The notes under the pieces: generated by a model
What the model was told of the DNA's origin: nothing
The model's database searches: none
The model's input: only the letters and a program-made list of their open reading frames with translations
Part shown: positions 36,445 to 46,416 of the stretch, one piece after another
Position numbering within the stretch: position 1 is the first letter of the stretch
Layout of the letters: every line of letters begins with the position of its first letter
Assembly: GCF_026735165.1 (NCBI RefSeq)
Contig: NZ_JAPQES010000002.1
Location: 251,745 to 315,744, forward strand
DNA from: Clostridium ganghwense
GTDB lineage: Bacteria > Bacillota > Clostridia > Clostridiales > Clostridiaceae
Direction: 5' to 3'
Length of the DNA stretch: 64,000 nt
Position numbers and translations under genes: made by a program

Positions 36445-38091
36445 TTATTTTTCTCCTTCTACAGAAGCCCATTTAAGTTCATATGTTCCGCCAAATGATG
36501 GGAATTGTAATCCCTTAACACGTTTTTGTTGAGCATATCTTTTATCTTTGTAATGTGTTGGAGCTATACCAGCATCCTCAATTATAAGTACTTTTTCAGC
36601 TTCTTTGAATAATTCTATTCTCTTAGCATTATCAGTTTCTTTACTTAATTTTTGTAATATTGCTTCATATTTTGCACTATTGTATTTTCCATAGTTGTTT
36701 CCATTATCTTTTTGGAATAAACCTATGAATGAATCAGGGTCATTAAAGTCTGCACCCCAACCTGACATTGCTATTTCGAAATTACCATTTTGTGTTTTTG
36801 TTAAGTAATCTGCAAAACTAGCTGCTGCATCAAGTTTAATATTAACACCAATATTCTTTTTCCATATACTTTGGAAGAATTCAGCTGATTGTCTATCAAA
36901 AGCACTACTGCCTTGTGGCAAGTATCTTAAAGTATGTTTTGATGGATCTTGATCAAGACCAAGTTCCTTTAATCCTTCAACAAATAAAGCTTTTGGATCT
37001 TCTTTACCCATAATTGCTTTTAATGGTTCTTCAACTTCATTTCTAAATTCTTTATCTCCACATAATAATTTTGTTGGAACTACACCATAAGCTACAAAAC
37101 CTCTTTTGTAAACTTTATTTACATAATCTTCTCTATTTATAGCTAATGATAATGCTTTTCTAATCTTTGCATTTGTAAGTAATTTATTTTTTCCTGTTTG
37201 ATTAAATATCATATAGAATGATGTTGGTGCAGCTTCTTCTAAAAGTTGGATTTTCCCTGCTTTAGCATCATCTTTAGCTTTTTGCACATATTCACCTGTT
37301 AAAGGAGCACAATCAAGTTCTCCACCAGATAACATTTGGTATTTTGTAGGCATTTCTTTGATAACCATGAAGTTAACTTTGTCTACTTTTACATTTGCTT
37401 CATCATAGTATTTATCATTTTTCTTTACAGAAAGTTTTGAGCCTTTTTGCCAATCAGTCATTACATATGGTCCATTAAATACCATTTTTGTTATATCAGT
37501 TCCGTATTTTTTACCTTGTGGTTCTACAATATCTTTTCTTAATGGTACAAGTAAAGGGAATGACATCATTTGTAAGAAATATGGTATTGGTTGTTCAAGT
37601 TCAACTCTAAATGTCTTTTCATCTACTGCTTTTATTCCTACATCTTCAGCTTTTGCTTCTCCTTTATAATATTTCGAAGCATTTTTAATGCCCATTAAGA
37701 AGAATGCATATGTTGATTTAGTATTAGGATCTAAAATTCTCTTCCATGCATACTCATAATCCTGAGCTGTTACTGGCTTATCATCTGACCATTTATGATC
37801 TTTTAATGTAAAAGTATAAACCTTTCCATCTTCTGAAATTTCCCATTTCTCTGCCCCTGCTGGTTCTGGCTTATCATTATTTCCTCTTGCCAAACCTTCA
37901 AAACAAGCATTCACAGCATTAAAAGAAGCTACATCACTAGCTAATGCTGAATCTAATGTTCTTATTGCTGGTTCCTCTAGGTTTAAAACAACTTCTTTTT
38001 TCGCTTCTTCTGTTTTTCCGCATCCTGATAACACTGTAGTCATCACTACAGCAGATGCCAAAAGAGAAGCTAATAGTCTTTTCTTTTTCAC
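36445..38091 (-). CDS. oppA: oligopeptide-binding lipoprotein OppA
   Basis: 548-aa solute-binding protein (SBP_bac_5). The N terminus is a lipoprotein signal with lipobox LSGC at about residues 21-24, so it is anchored outside the membrane. The body shows the family blocks RGNNDKPEPAGAEKWEIS, DYEYAWKRILDP, VFNGPYVMTDWQKGS and the late GWGADFNDPDSF. First gene of the operon; full family length. Confidence 0.95.
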   Translation of the reverse strand: MKKKRLLASLLASAVVMTTVLSGCGKTEEAKKEVVLNLEEPAIRTLDSALASDVASFNAVNACFEGLARGNNDKPEPAGAEKWEISEDGKVYTFTLKDHKWSDDKPVTAQDYEYAWKRILDPNTKSTYAFFLMGIKNASKYYKGEAKAEDVGIKAVDEKTFRVELEQPIPYFLQMMSFPLLVPLRKDIVEPQGKKYGTDITKMVFNGPYVMTDWQKGSKLSVKKNDKYYDEANVKVDKVNFMVIKEMPTKYQMLSGGELDCAPLTGEYVQKAKDDAKAGKIQLLEEAAPTSFYMIFNQTGKNKLLTNAKIRKALSLAINREDYVNKVYKRGFVAYGVVPTKLLCGDKEFRNEVEEPLKAIMGKEDPKALFVEGLKELGLDQDPSKHTLRYLPQGSSAFDRQSAEFFQSIWKKNIGVNIKLDAAASFADYLTKTQNGNFEIAMSGWGADFNDPDSFIGLFQKDNGNNYGKYNSAKYEAILQKLSKETDNAKRIELFKEAEKVLIIEDAGIAPTHYKDKRYAQQKRVKGLQFPSFGGTYELKWASVEGEK

Positions 38092-38441
38092 TAAAATTCC
38101 CCCTTATTATTATTGTTTTATTTATTACAATAATAAGTTAACCTTATTATTGTAATATTATGCACAAACTTGATATGTATAATCCAAAAAATATTATTAT
38201 TTTTCTCTTTTAAACTTAATTTAAAAATGAGAAAAAATTTATTAACATTACTAATAATAATAAATTTTTTAAATCTAAATGATACATCATTAATAATTAT
38301 TTAATTTTTCTAATTATTTTTTATCATATTAGCATATTTCAATATCTTTGTCAAACACTCCAGCCCTTCGCTTTACTGCTGTGCAGTGGTATATTTTTCT
38401 TTCAAAACTACTTTACTATTTCGATATTTATACATTAAAAA
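38092..38441. other. 350-bp leader and intergenic region upstream of oppA
   Basis: Contains the opp promoter (38326-38354), a roughly 230-nt AT-rich leader and a 14-bp perfect hairpin (38124-38156) about 25 nt before the oppA ribosome site. A short palindrome, ACTGC-TGT-GCAGT (38376-38388), lies just upstream of the -35 box and could be an operator. No gene is visible. Confidence 0.6.
38326..38354 (-). promoter_or_regulatory. SigmaA promoter of opp
   Basis: Minus strand -35 TTGACA (38349-38354), 17-nt spacer, -10 TAATAT (38326-38331). Confidence 0.7.
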
Positions 38442-39320
38442 TTACAATTCTTTTAGTATTTTTTCTAAATCGTTATGGGTAAATTCATAAGATTTATTAC
38501 AAAAATGGCATTTTAATTCTTCTGTTTTTCCTTCATCATATATCTTTTGCAATTCATTTTTTCCTAAACTTATCAATGCTTTTTCCACCTTTTCTCTTGA
38601 GCAATCACATTCATACATAGGTTCTATAGTATCTAATATTTTGAGTCCCATATCATCAAATAAGAAATTCAATATATCTTCTGCACCTTTTCCTTCAGAC
38701 ATAAATTTAGTAATAGAACCCATATCTTGCAATCTAAATGTTATTAAATCTGCTAACATTTCGTCAGCTCCTGGCATCATCTGTATAATCAAGCCGCCTG
38801 CATGCTTTACACTTAAATCTTTATCTACGAGTACGCCTAATCCTACTGCTGTAGGTGTTTGTTCTGATACAGTAAAATAATATGCTATATCATCGCCAAT
38901 TTCTCCAGTATATATAGGAACCTGTCCTACATACGGTTCTTTAAGCCCCATATCCCTAATCACCAATAAATTACCATTTTTCCCTATAACTCCACTTACA
39001 TCTAATTTTCCTAAATTATTTGCTGGTAAATCTGCTGATGGATTTCCTATATACCCTTTCACATGACCATTACTATAAGAAGTTACAGTTATACCTTTTG
39101 CTGGACCTCCACCTGAAATCTTTAAAGTAACTACATCCTTTTCAGATTTAAGTAAAGCTCCCATTAAACTTCCAGCAGTCATCATTCTACCTAAAGCAGC
39201 AGCTGCTGTTGGAGCACAGTTATGTATTTTAACTCCTTCATTTACCATATCTGTCGTTGTAGCTACTAAAACTCTAACCTGACCATCCTTAGCAATAGCT
39301 CTTATTAATTTATCTTTCAT
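38442..39320 (-). CDS. hslO: Hsp33 redox-activated chaperone
   Basis: 292-aa holdase chaperone of standard length. The N-terminal domain ([32 protein letters not shown]) is followed by the C-terminal zinc redox switch: Cys238/Cys240 (ECDCS) and Cys271/Cys274 (CHFC). Oxidation releases zinc and turns on client binding. ATG 39320 follows GGGGGG and overlaps the upstream methyltransferase by 11 bases. Confidence 0.95.
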   Translation of the reverse strand: MKDKLIRAIAKDGQVRVLVATTTDMVNEGVKIHNCAPTAAAALGRMMTAGSLMGALLKSEKDVVTLKISGGGPAKGITVTSYSNGHVKGYIGNPSADLPANNLGKLDVSGVIGKNGNLLVIRDMGLKEPYVGQVPIYTGEIGDDIAYYFTVSEQTPTAVGLGVLVDKDLSVKHAGGLIIQMMPGADEMLADLITFRLQDMGSITKFMSEGKGAEDILNFLFDDMGLKILDTIEPMYECDCSREKVEKALISLGKNELQKIYDEGKTEELKCHFCNKSYEFTHNDLEKILKEL

Positions 39321-40077
39321 TTTCTTTCCCCCCAAGTTGTTTTTTTGTTAATACATATACAATTCTCTCAGTATTATCAGTAATTTTTTCTTCTTTATAA
39401 TTGTCAAGTTTTTTAATTATATCAAATCCAATTTTCTTTAAGATTTCATCTAAAAATTCTTCTTTATAAGCTCGTTCAGTATGCTCTTCATCAAATCGTC
39501 TATATAATTCTTTTTCCTCAACAAAAAATGTGAGATACATATCTACAACATCATTTTCTAAAACATTTTCCCATATATAAACAATCTCTTCATCGTCATA
39601 ATTAAATATGTTATTCCCCAAAATTCGAGTTAATTTATAGTAGGAATTTATATCAAATACAAATATTCCTTCATCTTTTAGATGTTTATATACTCCCTTA
39701 AAATATTCTTCTAGTTCTTGTTCATCTAGTATATAATTAGTAGAATCAAGCACACACGTTATAAGATCAAATTTCTTCATTAAATTTAGTTTACTCATAT
39801 TTTGACATATAAAATTTGCTTTTAATTTTTCTTCTCTTAATTTTCCCTCAGCTTGAGCCAACATATCGTAAGATAAATCTACTGCCCATACATTTTTAAA
39901 CTCTTTCCCAATCTCTTTTGTAACATTACCAGTACCACATGCTAAATCTAAGTAATCAATTCTTTCAATATTGTTTTCATTACATATTTTAATTATTGCT
40001 TCACCATAACTTTTATAATCTATATCTCCATGGATAAGTTTATCATAAATCTTTGCAAAATCTTTGTAACACTTCAC
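39310..40077 (-). CDS. class I SAM-dependent methyltransferase
   Basis: 255-aa protein with SAM motif [16 protein letters not shown], motif post-[15 protein letters not shown] and [12 protein letters not shown]. This is a Methyltransf_25-like fold, with a C-terminal β-rich half ([13 protein letters not shown]). The substrate cannot be predicted. It is translationally coupled to hslO, an association that suggests a stress link but does not prove it. Confidence 0.85.
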   Translation of the reverse strand: MKCYKDFAKIYDKLIHGDIDYKSYGEAIIKICNENNIERIDYLDLACGTGNVTKEIGKEFKNVWAVDLSYDMLAQAEGKLREEKLKANFICQNMSKLNLMKKFDLITCVLDSTNYILDEQELEEYFKGVYKHLKDEGIFVFDINSYYKLTRILGNNIFNYDDEEIVYIWENVLENDVVDMYLTFFVEEKELYRRFDEEHTERAYKEEFLDEILKKIGFDIIKKLDNYKEEKITDNTERIVYVLTKKQLGGKENER

Positions 40078-40237
40078 ACTATCACCCCATTTCAGTCATA
40101 TTTTACCATAATTGATAAATAACTCTCTTTATATCTTAAATTTCTTTTATTCATCACTAAAATATATTATTATATATTGATATAAAAAATCAACTAAAAT
40201 TAGGGATTATAAATTCAAAATAGCTTAATTTATTTAT

Positions 40238-40498
40238 CTATTTATTTTCATTCATACTCAAAATCACATCATTTTTAGGTATTTTTAATTCTCTTTTTCT
40301 TTTTGTCATTACTCCTCCTATTCTTCCTGTTTCTTCTGCTGTTAAACCACTCCATCCAAACTTATCCACCTTTTCATTAAGACCTAATTCTTTTGCTATT
40401 TCATACTTCATTCTTTCTCTAAGTTTTTCTAGTTCACTTAATTCTTTATTTGATTTTAATTTTGCTTTTATTACTTTTTTAAGCGGAGTCTTCCCCAT
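40238..40498 (-). CDS. alpha/beta-type small acid-soluble spore protein (divergent)
   Basis: 86-aa basic protein with the SASP core MKYEIAKELGLNEKVDKFGWSGLTAEETGRIGGVMTKR, seen as blocks YEIAKELGL and GRIGGVMTKR. The N terminus is more basic (GKTPLKKVIKAKLKS) and the C terminus longer than in major SASPs, so it is a minor, divergent type. It binds spore DNA and is degraded by GPR at germination. Monocistronic, with its own ribosome site (GGGGAGG). Confidence 0.9.
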   Translation of the reverse strand: MGKTPLKKVIKAKLKSNKELSELEKLRERMKYEIAKELGLNEKVDKFGWSGLTAEETGRIGGVMTKRKRELKIPKNDVILSMNENK

Positions 40499-40814
40499 TT
40501 TTCACCCTCCCCAAAACCTTAATTTTTAATAATATAGTTCTCAAATTTGTAATTTTTTATACCAAAACAAAAGTAGCATTTAAAGCTACTTCCTCCCCCT
40601 AAATATATATACTCTATTGTTTATTTATTTTTATCATCTTAATACCATTTGCATATTATGATTGTATAACAAAGAATATATATATAAAATTAACCTAATT
40701 GTCCAAAAAAAGTTTGTGTTTTCTACAATATAATATATAATTATAAGAAATATATATTTTTATTGAATTTGACTGTAGAAAAACAAATAAAATATATAGG
40801 TAGGAGGCTTTGTT
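40499..40814. other. 316-bp divergent intergenic region (SASP / asd)
   Basis: AT-rich. A stem AAGTAGC/GCTACTT (about 40570-40590) is followed on the minus strand by TTTTGTTTT and could attenuate or terminate a short transcript upstream of the SASP gene. I see no lysine (L-box) riboswitch before asd and no convincing gene. Confidence 0.5.
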
Positions 40815-41810
40815 ATGAAGTATAATGTTGCGGTTGTAGGCGCTACTGGAATGGTAGGAAATAAGTTTTTAGAAGTTTTAGCAGAAAGGAATTTTCCAAT
40901 TGAAACTCTTTATTTATTTGCTTCAAAAAAATCAGCTGGAAAAACACTTTCTTTTAAAGGTAAAGACTTTATAGTAGAAGAACTAAAAGAAGATAATATT
41001 AAAAACAAACAAATTGATTTTGCTTTATTTTCAGCTGGTGGAAGTGTCAGTTTAGAATATGCTCCAATTTTTGCAAAATACAATGCTACTGTTATCGATA
41101 ACAGCAGTGCTTGGAGAATGGACCCTAATGTTCCTCTAGTTGTACCAGAAGTTAATCCTGAGGATATAAAGTGGAATAAAGGCATAATTGCTAATCCTAA
41201 TTGTTCTACAATTCAAGCAGTTGTTGCTTTAAAACCTTTATTTGATAAATACGGAATAAAAAGAATAGTTTATTCTACTTATCAAGCTGTTTCAGGTGCT
41301 GGAGTAGGAGGTTTTAACGACTTAAAAGAAGGATATAGCGGTACTGCTCCTCAAAAATTCCCTCATCCAATAGCTGGGAATGTTCTTCCACATATAGATG
41401 TATTTTTAGATAATGGATATACAAAAGAAGAAATGAAAATGATAGATGAAACAATAAAAATTCTTCATGATGATTCACTTAAAATAACTGCAACTACAGT
41501 GAGAGTTCCTGTATTTTATGGACATAGCGAAAGTCTAAACGTAGAATTAAAAAAAGACTTTGATGTAAAAGATATTTTTGAGCTGTATAAAAATACTGAT
41601 GGTATAATCTTAAAAGATGATGTTAAAAATTTAGTATATCCTATGCCAATAGAAGCAGCTGGAAGTGATGATGTGTATGTAGGAAGAATAAGACGTGATT
41701 TTAGTGTTGAAAACGGCTTGAACTTATGGGTAGTAGCTGATAATATTAGAAAGGGTGCAGCTTCAAATGCTGTCCAAATTGCAGAATGTATAATTAGACA
41801 AAACAAATAA
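40815..41810 (+). CDS. asd: aspartate-semialdehyde dehydrogenase
   Basis: 331-aa NADPH enzyme that reduces aspartyl phosphate to aspartate semialdehyde. VVGATGMVGNKFLEVL binds NADP, FSAGGSVS and DNSSAWRMDPNVPLVVPEVN follow, and Cys130 in ANPNCSTIQ is the catalytic thiol. The start has TAGGAGG upstream. First gene of asd-dapA-dapB feeding diaminopimelate, lysine and dipicolinate synthesis for spores. Confidence 0.96.
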   Translation: MKYNVAVVGATGMVGNKFLEVLAERNFPIETLYLFASKKSAGKTLSFKGKDFIVEELKEDNIKNKQIDFALFSAGGSVSLEYAPIFAKYNATVIDNSSAWRMDPNVPLVVPEVNPEDIKWNKGIIANPNCSTIQAVVALKPLFDKYGIKRIVYSTYQAVSGAGVGGFNDLKEGYSGTAPQKFPHPIAGNVLPHIDVFLDNGYTKEEMKMIDETIKILHDDSLKITATTVRVPVFYGHSESLNVELKKDFDVKDIFELYKNTDGIILKDDVKNLVYPMPIEAAGSDDVYVGRIRRDFSVENGLNLWVVADNIRKGAASNAVQIAECIIRQNK

Positions 41811-41832
41811 TTATTCCTAAGGGGGATTTAAA

Positions 41833-42711
41833 ATGACATTATTTAAAGGCTCAGGAGTTGCAATCGTCACTCCATTTATTAACGACAAAGTAAATTTCAA
41901 CAAATTAGAAGAACTTTTAGAATGGCATGTAGAAAATGGTACTGATGCTATTGTAATCTGTGGAACAACAGGTGAAGCTTCTACAATGTCAGAATCTGAA
42001 AAAAAAGAAGTTATTAAATTTACAGTAGACGTTATCAACAAAAGAATACCTGTAATTGCAGGAACAGGAAGTAACAATACACTTTCAGCAGCTAGTATGA
42101 GTAAATGGGCTGAAAGTATAGGAGTAGATGGTCTTTTAGTAATTACTCCTTATTATAACAAAACAACTCAAAAGGGAATCATAGAACATTTTAAAGTAAT
42201 TGATAGTAATGTTAATATACCTATAATCGTATATAATGTTCCTGGAAGAACTGGATTAAATATAGCTCCTAAAACACTTTTAAAACTATGTAATCTTAAA
42301 AATATAGTAGCTATTAAAGAGGCTAGCGGTGATATAAGCCAAATAGCAGAAATGAAAGCATTATGTGGTGATAAAATAGATATTTATTCAGGAAATGATG
42401 ATCAAATTGTTCCTATACTATCTTTAGGCGGAATAGGAGTAATTTCTGTAGCTGCAAATTTATTCCCAAAAGATGTTCATAATCTTTGTGAATTTTACAT
42501 GAACGGAAATCACGAAGAAGCATTAAAGCTACAATTAAGAATGTTACCTTTGATAAATTCTCTATTTATAGAAACTAACCCTATTCCTGTTAAGACAGCA
42601 ATGAATCTTTTAGAAATGGGTGTTGGAAACTTAAGATTACCTTTATGTGAAATGGAAGAAAATAATCTTAATATTTTAAAAGAGGATTTACAAAAATATA
42701 GCGAAAAATAG
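41833..42711 (+). CDS. dapA: 4-hydroxy-tetrahydrodipicolinate synthase
   Basis: 292-aa TIM-barrel aldolase that condenses pyruvate with aspartate semialdehyde. [13 protein letters not shown], the catalytic Tyr134 in YNVPGRTG and Schiff-base Lys162 in IKEASGD are present. It is 22 bp downstream of asd with AAGGGGG as ribosome site. Confidence 0.96.
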   Translation: MTLFKGSGVAIVTPFINDKVNFNKLEELLEWHVENGTDAIVICGTTGEASTMSESEKKEVIKFTVDVINKRIPVIAGTGSNNTLSAASMSKWAESIGVDGLLVITPYYNKTTQKGIIEHFKVIDSNVNIPIIVYNVPGRTGLNIAPKTLLKLCNLKNIVAIKEASGDISQIAEMKALCGDKIDIYSGNDDQIVPILSLGGIGVISVAANLFPKDVHNLCEFYMNGNHEEALKLQLRMLPLINSLFIETNPIPVKTAMNLLEMGVGNLRLPLCEMEENNLNILKEDLQKYSEK

Positions 42712-42727
42712 AGGAGGACTAAAATTC

Positions 42728-43480
42728 ATGATAAGAATTATACTAAGCGGATGCTTAGGAAGAATGGGAAAAGTTATATCCCAAAGTGTAGCAAATTTTC
42801 CATCCTTATCTATAGTAGCAGGAATTGATAAAAATGACGATGATACAGTAAAATATCCTGTATATAAAACCATACAAGAATGTAATACTGTAGGTGATGT
42901 TGTTTTAGATTTTTCAAGACCTGAAACATTATCCTCATTACTTCAATATTGTAAAGATAAAAACTTGCCACTTATATTGTGTACAACTGGATACTCACAA
43001 GAACAATTAACTCAAATAGAAGAAGCTAGTAAAGAAATACCTATTTTCCGTTCAGCAAATATGTCTATAGGTATTAACGTTATAAATAATATTCTAAAAA
43101 AAATAAGTGCAATGCTTTATGAAAATTATGATATAGAAATAATAGAAAAACATCACAATCAAAAAGTAGATTCTCCAAGTGGAACAGCTTTACTTCTTGC
43201 CAATACTATAAAAGAAACTATTCCTTCCGAAACAATATTTACTAAAGGCAGAGATGGTATATCCAAAAGAGAACATAAAGAAATTGGTGTTCACGCAGTA
43301 CGCGGCGGCAGCATTGTAGGAGAACATGAAGTTATATTTGCAGGACAAGGAGAAATTATAGAACTAAAACATTCAGCACTATCTAGAGAAGTCTTTGCTG
43401 TAGGCTCTCTTAAAGCTTGTGAATTTATATATGGGAAAGAAAAAGGTATGTATTCAATGGATAACGTAATTAATAAATAA
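42728..43480 (+). CDS. dapB: 4-hydroxy-tetrahydrodipicolinate reductase
   Basis: 250-aa NAD(P)H reductase: SGCLGRMGKVI (nucleotide loop), CTTGYSQEQL, EKHHNQKVDSPSGTAL (catalytic His/Lys region) and HAVRGGSIVGEHEV. Follows dapA by 16 bp and ends at a bidirectional terminator. Its substrate pathway also yields dipicolinate in spore formers. Confidence 0.96.
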   Translation: MIRIILSGCLGRMGKVISQSVANFPSLSIVAGIDKNDDDTVKYPVYKTIQECNTVGDVVLDFSRPETLSSLLQYCKDKNLPLILCTTGYSQEQLTQIEEASKEIPIFRSANMSIGINVINNILKKISAMLYENYDIEIIEKHHNQKVDSPSGTALLLANTIKETIPSETIFTKGRDGISKREHKEIGVHAVRGGSIVGEHEVIFAGQGEIIELKHSALSREVFAVGSLKACEFIYGKEKGMYSMDNVINK

Positions 43481-43487
43481 ATTTTAA

Positions 43488-43524
43488 AAAGAGTATCAAT
43501 TTTGTCCATAAATTGATACTCTTT
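43488..43524. terminator. bidirectional terminator
   Basis: 15-bp perfect stem AAAGAGTATCAATTT and complement with 7-nt loop between convergent dapB and the aminotransferase gene. Confidence 0.88.
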
Positions 43525-43537
43525 TTCTTTACACCCT

Positions 43538-44698
43538 TTATCCTATTTTTTCTTTAGACATCCATTTTTCCAATCTATTAAGTGCTTCCTGTAGTTCTTC
43601 CATACTATAGGAATATGATATACGAATATATCCTTCTCCTCCATTACCAAAAGCAGAACCAGGAACCATAGCCACCTTTGCTTCTTGTAAAGCTCTCTCA
43701 CAAAATTCATCACTACTCATATTAAATCCCTTAATGCTTGGAAACATATAAAATGCTCCCATAGGAAGATTAACTTCAAATCCTAAAGCTGTTAATCTTT
43801 CATATAAATAATCCCTTCTGTTTATAAATTCATTTTTCATGTACTCAACATCACTTAAACAATTTTTTATTCCTTCATAGGCTCCCCACTGTACAATAGA
43901 CGGAGCACAGGATACATTATATTGGTGAACCTTTATAATGCTTCCCATTAACCTTTCACATGCACAGACATATCCTAACCTTAATCCTGTCATAGAAAAC
44001 ATTTTTGAAAAACCACTTACAAGTACAACCTTCTCTTTAATATCTTCATACTGAACAATTGAGAAATATTCATCTTCAAAAGTTAAAGAACTATATATTT
44101 CATCAGATACAACAATAGTATCATTATCTTTTATTAATTTATATAATTTATCTCTATCTTCTTTGCTTAATATTGCCCCTGTAGGATTAGATGGATATGA
44201 TAAAACCATAACTTTAGGTTTTTCTTTTAAAATAATTTCTTCAAGTCTATCAAAATCAATAGAAAAATCTTCTTTCAGATAATAGTTTAACACTTTACCA
44301 CCTAAAAGTTTCACGCAGCTTTCATAAGCTGGATAAGCAGGTGTAGGTATTAATACTTTATCTCCACTATTTATAAGTGCTGTAAAAGTAGACAATAACC
44401 CTTGACTTCCCCCTATAGTTAAACATATTTCTTCTTTATCATAATAAATATTAAAATATTTTTTCAAATAATTTGATATCTCGCCTCTAAGTTCCTCAAT
44501 ACCAGCATTTGATGTATATGTAGTTTTATTTTCTTCTATAGCTTTTATCATGGCTTTCTTTATTTTTTCTGGAACACTAAAGTCTGGTTGCCCTAAAGTA
44601 AGAGATACAGCCCCATCAACCTTGGCAACTTTATTAAAGAACTTTCTTATACCAGAAATCTGTATATCTTGTACATTTTTAGAAATTATGTTATTCAC
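43538..44698 (-). CDS. class I aminotransferase, candidate acetyl-DAP aminotransferase
   Basis: 386-aa fold-type I PLP enzyme: LTLGQPDFSVPEKI, YTSNAGIEELR, SYPSNPTGAIL, SDEIYSSLTF and Schiff-base Lys232 in SGFSKMFSMTGLRLGY. It resembles PatA-type enzymes. Flanked by dapB and dapH on the other strand, it is a good candidate for N-acetyl-LL-diaminopimelate aminotransferase, the step after DapH, but general aromatic or branched-chain activity is also possible. Assignment from context only. Confidence 0.85.
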   Translation of the reverse strand: MNNIISKNVQDIQISGIRKFFNKVAKVDGAVSLTLGQPDFSVPEKIKKAMIKAIEENKTTYTSNAGIEELRGEISNYLKKYFNIYYDKEEICLTIGGSQGLLSTFTALINSGDKVLIPTPAYPAYESCVKLLGGKVLNYYLKEDFSIDFDRLEEIILKEKPKVMVLSYPSNPTGAILSKEDRDKLYKLIKDNDTIVVSDEIYSSLTFEDEYFSIVQYEDIKEKVVLVSGFSKMFSMTGLRLGYVCACERLMGSIIKVHQYNVSCAPSIVQWGAYEGIKNCLSDVEYMKNEFINRRDYLYERLTALGFEVNLPMGAFYMFPSIKGFNMSSDEFCERALQEAKVAMVPGSAFGNGGEGYIRISYSYSMEELQEALNRLEKWMSKEKIG

Positions 44699-44899
44699 AT
44701 GTATCGCCCCTCATAAATTATTTTTATTTTAAATTTTACTCTACTTCACTCCTATATGTCTAGTTAAAACACTAAATTATATATATAATTGAATATCTAC
44801 AATATATTTTTCTGTTATTTACATATTTTTACTTTCAATTAGTAATAATATTTATTATAATAATGATTATATTTAATTATTGTACAGGAGGTTTGAACT

Positions 44900-45610
44900 A
44901 TGAATTACGATTTTACTAATCCATATGAAATAGCAAGATACATAAAGGAAGCTGAAAAATCTACTCCATTAAAGGTATATGTTGACGGCAATCTTGAAGG
45001 TTGCAATTTTCAAGGCATAGAATACTTTGGTGAAAAAAACTTTTATGTCCTATTTGGTGAAAGTTCTGAAATATCTGATTTTCTTATTGAAAATAAGGAC
45101 AAAATAAAAAAATATCGACTAGAAAATGACAGAAGGAATTCTGCAATTCCTCTATTAGATATGAAAAATATAGAAGCTAGAATAGAACCTGGTGCAATTA
45201 TAAGAGATAGAGTTGCAATAGGTAAAAATGCAGTTATTATGATGGGTGCTGTAATAAACATTGGATGCGAAATTGGCGAAGGAACTATGGTTGATATGAA
45301 TGCAGTACTTGGAGCTCGTGCAAAGCTTGGAAAAAATGTCCATCTTGGAGCAGGTGCAGTTGTTGCAGGTGTACTAGAACCACCAAGCAAATCTCCTTGT
45401 GAAATTGGAGACAATGTATTGATTGGTGCTAATGCGGTTATCTTAGAAGGAGTTAAAATTGGCAATAACTCTGTAGTTGCTGCTGGTTCTGTGGTTGTAG
45501 AAGATGTTGCTGAGAATGTGGTTGTTGCAGGAAGTCCAGCAAAAATAATAAAACATGTAGACCTTAAAACTAAAGAAAAAACACAATTAATGGATGACTT
45601 AAGAAAATAA
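44900..45610 (+). CDS. dapH: tetrahydrodipicolinate N-acetyltransferase
   Basis: 236-aa enzyme of the acetylase branch of lysine/diaminopimelate synthesis. The N-terminal DapH domain ([21 protein letters not shown]) is followed by a left-handed β-helix of hexapeptide repeats ([44 protein letters not shown]). Length and N terminus match Bacillus DapH (named dapD in some clostridia). Own ribosome site ACAGGAGG. The deacetylase of the branch is not in this window. Confidence 0.95.
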   Translation: MNYDFTNPYEIARYIKEAEKSTPLKVYVDGNLEGCNFQGIEYFGEKNFYVLFGESSEISDFLIENKDKIKKYRLENDRRNSAIPLLDMKNIEARIEPGAIIRDRVAIGKNAVIMMGAVINIGCEIGEGTMVDMNAVLGARAKLGKNVHLGAGAVVAGVLEPPSKSPCEIGDNVLIGANAVILEGVKIGNNSVVAAGSVVVEDVAENVVVAGSPAKIIKHVDLKTKEKTQLMDDLRK

Positions 45611-45613
45611 AAT

Positions 45614-45650
45614 AAAAAAAGTACTTAGTGGTAAACTAAGTACTTTTTTT
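45614..45650. terminator. bidirectional terminator
   Basis: Stem AAAAAGTACTTAGT/ACTAAGTACTTTTT with 5-nt loop between convergent dapH and the SSB-like gene. Confidence 0.9.
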
Positions 45651-45652
45651 TA

Positions 45653-46321
45653 TTATTCAGCAATATCTTTGCAGCTATCTTGCTCTTCTATATTTTCTTC
45701 CATATCATTAGCACGTTCTAATTTTGAAATAGAAACTTCATACGCTGTTTTAGTTATAGCTTCATCTTCACCTATCTTTTTTTGATATTGTCTACTTTGA
45801 AGTCTTCCCCAAACTTTTATATTATCTCCTACCTTTAGGGTTTTACAAAATCTTGAATTTCTTCCCCATGATATTGTAGGTATATAATCTGATTTATTGT
45901 ATGGTCTATTTACTGCAAGTAATATGTCCGATATTTCTCTTCCAAACGGAGTAGTTCTATAAACAGGTTCCTTACAAATGTAACCGTTTAAAAATATTTG
46001 ATTTGGATTTTTACTTTTTTCTATACAAGGTTGAATATCCCTTGCAAATACAGTAAGTATTAATCTATTTGAGCCATCTATAAATTTATTATATGATCTT
46101 AGTTGCCCTTCAATAACTAATTCAGCTCCTACCTTTATATCTATTTCAGTGAGTAATCTTTCTGAAACAGTTATCGGCAAAACATCCCTTGCATCACTAA
46201 GTCTATGAACCGAAATTTTAAACATATAAAATCCTTCACCATACATCTCATGACTAAATTCTAGCCCTGATACACAAATACCTTCTAAATAAATCTTGTT
46301 GTTTAACATTAAATTGTCCAT
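45653..46321 (-). CDS. double-OB single-stranded-DNA-binding-like protein
   Basis: 222-aa protein with two SSB-like OB folds: residues about 5-98 (IYLEGICVSGLEFSHEMYGEGFY) and about 105-205 (IFLNGYICKEPVYRTTPFGREISDILLAVNRPYN; ISWGRNSRFCKTLKVGDNIKVWGRLQSR). The second carries classic SSB signatures. The C-terminal tail is acidic but lacks the usual DDDIPF tip that recruits partners. It is not the housekeeping Ssb, which has one OB fold. Function in DNA metabolism is inferred. Confidence 0.75.
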   Translation of the reverse strand: MDNLMLNNKIYLEGICVSGLEFSHEMYGEGFYMFKISVHRLSDARDVLPITVSERLLTEIDIKVGAELVIEGQLRSYNKFIDGSNRLILTVFARDIQPCIEKSKNPNQIFLNGYICKEPVYRTTPFGREISDILLAVNRPYNKSDYIPTISWGRNSRFCKTLKVGDNIKVWGRLQSRQYQKKIGEDEAITKTAYEVSISKLERANDMEENIEEQDSCKDIAE

Positions 46322-46416
46322 TATAACCCCTCTCTCCCTTAGTTTTCTTTTTATTATTTATCTTACTGAAATATAAATATTCATATATTTTATAAAATAT
46401 TACAAATATCTTAAAA

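Noticed and set aside
40560-40600. 12-codon peptide frame after GGGGGAGG upstream of the SASP gene
   Set aside because: Ribosome-site spacing is poor and the frame overlaps a hairpin; insufficient evidence for a leader peptide.
40680-40814. Lysine riboswitch before asd
   Set aside because: No L-box conserved core could be recognised in this AT-rich stretch.
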